Assembly: GCF_009649685.1 (NCBI RefSeq)
Contig: NZ_WJPK01000005.1
Coordinates: 1-64,000, forward strand
Source of the DNA: Flavobacteriaceae bacterium EG-1
GTDB taxonomy: Bacteria; Bacteroidota; Bacteroidia; Flavobacteriales; Flavobacteriaceae
Length of the DNA: 64,000 nucleotides
Direction: 5' to 3'
This document shows, in pieces, positions 62,883 through 64,000 of the stretch. The translations under genes and the position numbers were made by a program. The stretch's first letter is position 1; each line of letters begins with the position of its first letter. The notes below the pieces were generated by a model, which saw only the letters and a list, made by a program, of their open reading frames with translations, searched no databases and was not told the origin of the DNA.

Positions 62883-63308
62883 ATGTCAAATATTTCGCCT
62901 TTTCATATCGCCATACCCGTTAACAATTTGGCTGAGTGCAGAAAATTCTATCGTGATGTTCTTAATTGCGAGGAAGGAAGAAGTAGTGATCAATGGGTAG
63001 ATTTTAATTTATTCGGACATCAATTAGTTATTCATTACAAAGCCAAAATTGAATCTAAAAACATACATCATAACCTAGTAGATGGAAAGAATGTACCCAT
63101 CCCCCATTATGGTGTAGTACTACCTTGGGAAACTTTTGAAACTTTTTCTGAAGAATTAAAAAGAAAAGGAGTATCCTTTATTATCGAACCCTATACACGT
63201 TTTAAAGGTCAAATTGGTGAACAAGCAACTATGTTTTTCTTAGATCCTGCTGGTAATGCTTTAGAATTTAAAGCTTTCAAAGATATGGGGCAATTATTTG
63301 CAAAATAA
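62883..63308 (+). CDS. VOC-family (glyoxalase/dioxygenase-like) protein
   Basis: A 141-residue vicinal-oxygen-chelate protein made of two beta-alpha-beta3 units. Likely metal ligands are H8 in [11 protein letters not shown], the His residues in [10 protein letters not shown] and the Glu in [10 protein letters not shown]. Many VOC members bind or detoxify small electrophiles, but the exact reaction is unknown. It probably shares a transcript with the preceding hydrolase gene. Confidence 0.88.
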   Translation: MSNISPFHIAIPVNNLAECRKFYRDVLNCEEGRSSDQWVDFNLFGHQLVIHYKAKIESKNIHHNLVDGKNVPIPHYGVVLPWETFETFSEELKRKGVSFIIEPYTRFKGQIGEQATMFFLDPAGNALEFKAFKDMGQLFAK

Positions 63309-63334
63309 CATCCTGTGCTACCTTAAATAAAACC

Positions 63335-64000
63335 TTAATGTTTAATAAAAATTGTTTCGCCAGACCTTGCGCTTTTAAGTGCTGCATCCAATATCTCCAT
63401 TGCTACTATATTATTCTCTAAAGAATATAAATTATCTTCTGGCAAAACTATAGTTTTTCGAATTACTGCTGCTAATACAGAAAACGGATCGGCAAAGGGA
63501 GAAGGTCGCTCTTCTAAAACCTCATGTTGTTCTTTATCATTTCGATTCAATCGATAACGTAAATTGTGTCGATCTTCACTTATCATATACCCATATTTAC
63601 CATAGACTTCCATATCTTTTCTCCCCATTGGCCAATTCCAAGAAGCCTGAATAATACCTTGCATCTTAGGATATGTAACAATTATAGTCGCCTCATCATC
63701 AACTTTTGGATAAATTTCAGGTTTTATAGTTTGAGTTACTGCGGTAACACTTAATGGTCGTTCACCTTTCATCAACCAAGTAATTAAATTGGCACCATAA
63801 CAACCGAAATCCATTAATGCACCTCCACCATTTAATTTAGGATCTGTTAGCCATTCTAAAAACTCTTTATTCACTCCAATTTCTTGTGGCCCTTCATGAC
63901 CATCATGAACTACTATTTTTCTTAACGGACCTATGGATTTATTTTTCACCATATCATAAATCTTATGATTCGTTGGATACCAAGTTGTTTCATAATTTGT
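63335..64000 (-). CDS. Gfo/Idh/MocA-family oxidoreductase, C-terminal part
   Basis: The reading frame stays open from 63952 to the window edge (TNYETTWYPTNHKIYD precedes the internal ATG), so the ATG at 63952 is not the start and the gene runs off the right end. About 222 residues are visible, all from the C-terminal alpha/beta domain: HEGPQEIGVNKEFLEWLTDPKLNGGGALMDFGCYGANLITWLM and the segment QGIIQASWNWPMGRKDMEVYG. The NAD(P)-binding Rossmann domain is outside the window. Such enzymes oxidise or epimerise sugars; the substrate is unknown. Confidence 0.9.
   Translation of the reverse strand, partial: TNYETTWYPTNHKIYDMVKNKSIGPLRKIVVHDGHEGPQEIGVNKEFLEWLTDPKLNGGGALMDFGCYGANLITWLMKGERPLSVTAVTQTIKPEIYPKVDDEATIIVTYPKMQGIIQASWNWPMGRKDMEVYGKYGYMISEDRHNLRYRLNRNDKEQHEVLEERPSPFADPFSVLAAVIRKTIVLPEDNLYSLENNIVAMEILDAALKSARSGETIFIKH

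Noticed and set aside
1-64000. CRISPR arrays, tRNA, rRNA, insertion sequences or prophage genes
   Set aside because: No direct-repeat array, no transposase, integrase or phage-structural motif, and no cloverleaf or rRNA sequence was seen in reading both strands.

Overview
The window is AT-rich and reads as chromosomal DNA of a marine-type member of the Bacteroidota, most likely family Flavobacteriaceae. The signs are a SusC/SusD pair with a FecR-type anti-sigma factor, many lipoproteins with short lipoboxes, sulfatases beside an alpha-L-fucosidase, gene starts without Shine-Dalgarno sequences, and promoter candidates of the Bacteroidota TAnnTTTG type. The genus cannot be fixed from sequence reading alone. 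I saw no rRNA, tRNA, CRISPR array, insertion sequence or prophage gene.

Region 1 (1-17334) is a sugar-acid locus on the minus strand. An uptake unit (fecR, susC, susD, then a Tat-exported enolase-superfamily enzyme cut by the window edge) lies downstream of a catabolic unit: garL (ketodeoxyglucarate aldolase), a GntP-type permease, garR (tartronate semialdehyde reductase), gudD (glucarate dehydratase) and an exported UxuA-like protein. The ECF sigma factor is divergent at 13442, so the catabolic genes separate it from its probable anti-sigma partner. The two minus-strand units share the 13-mer ATTTTTACCCCAT upstream. A parallel beta-helix/PDZ lipoprotein and a DUF2490 beta-barrel follow.

Region 2 (17481-24406) is core metabolism on the plus strand: a universal stress protein, an SLC13 permease and PEP carboxykinase in one probable operon, then phosphofructokinase and a DUF808 membrane protein. 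The first promoter candidate carries an FNR-like inverted repeat where the -33 box should be.

Region 3 (24439-32331) holds a quinone-reductase-like enzyme, a serine hydrolase, an alpha/beta hydrolase, a CPBP membrane protease, and a large cyclase/TolB-like/TPR/AraC fusion. A patch of small plus-strand genes with strong terminators follows.

Region 4 (32330-41692) is a tight minus-strand operon for a sulfated, acetylated, fucose-containing polysaccharide, probably fucoidan-like: sulfatase, acetylesterase, sulfatase, an unusual clan-D-like glycosidase, GH29 fucosidase and an L-rhamnose/L-fucose mutarotase. It has no SusC/SusD of its own in the window.

Region 5 (41797-64000) is mixed: an exonuclease/GIY-YIG protein, a persulfide-dioxygenase/rhodanese protein next to a SulP anion transporter, a cysteine/cystathionine synthase, a MauG-type di-haem peroxidase, CotH, an FtsX/LolE-like permease facing a NamZ-like lipoprotein with start codons three bases apart, QueE, a HerA-like ATPase, an HxlR regulator divergent from an alpha/beta hydrolase, and a Gfo/Idh/MocA oxidoreductase cut by the right edge.
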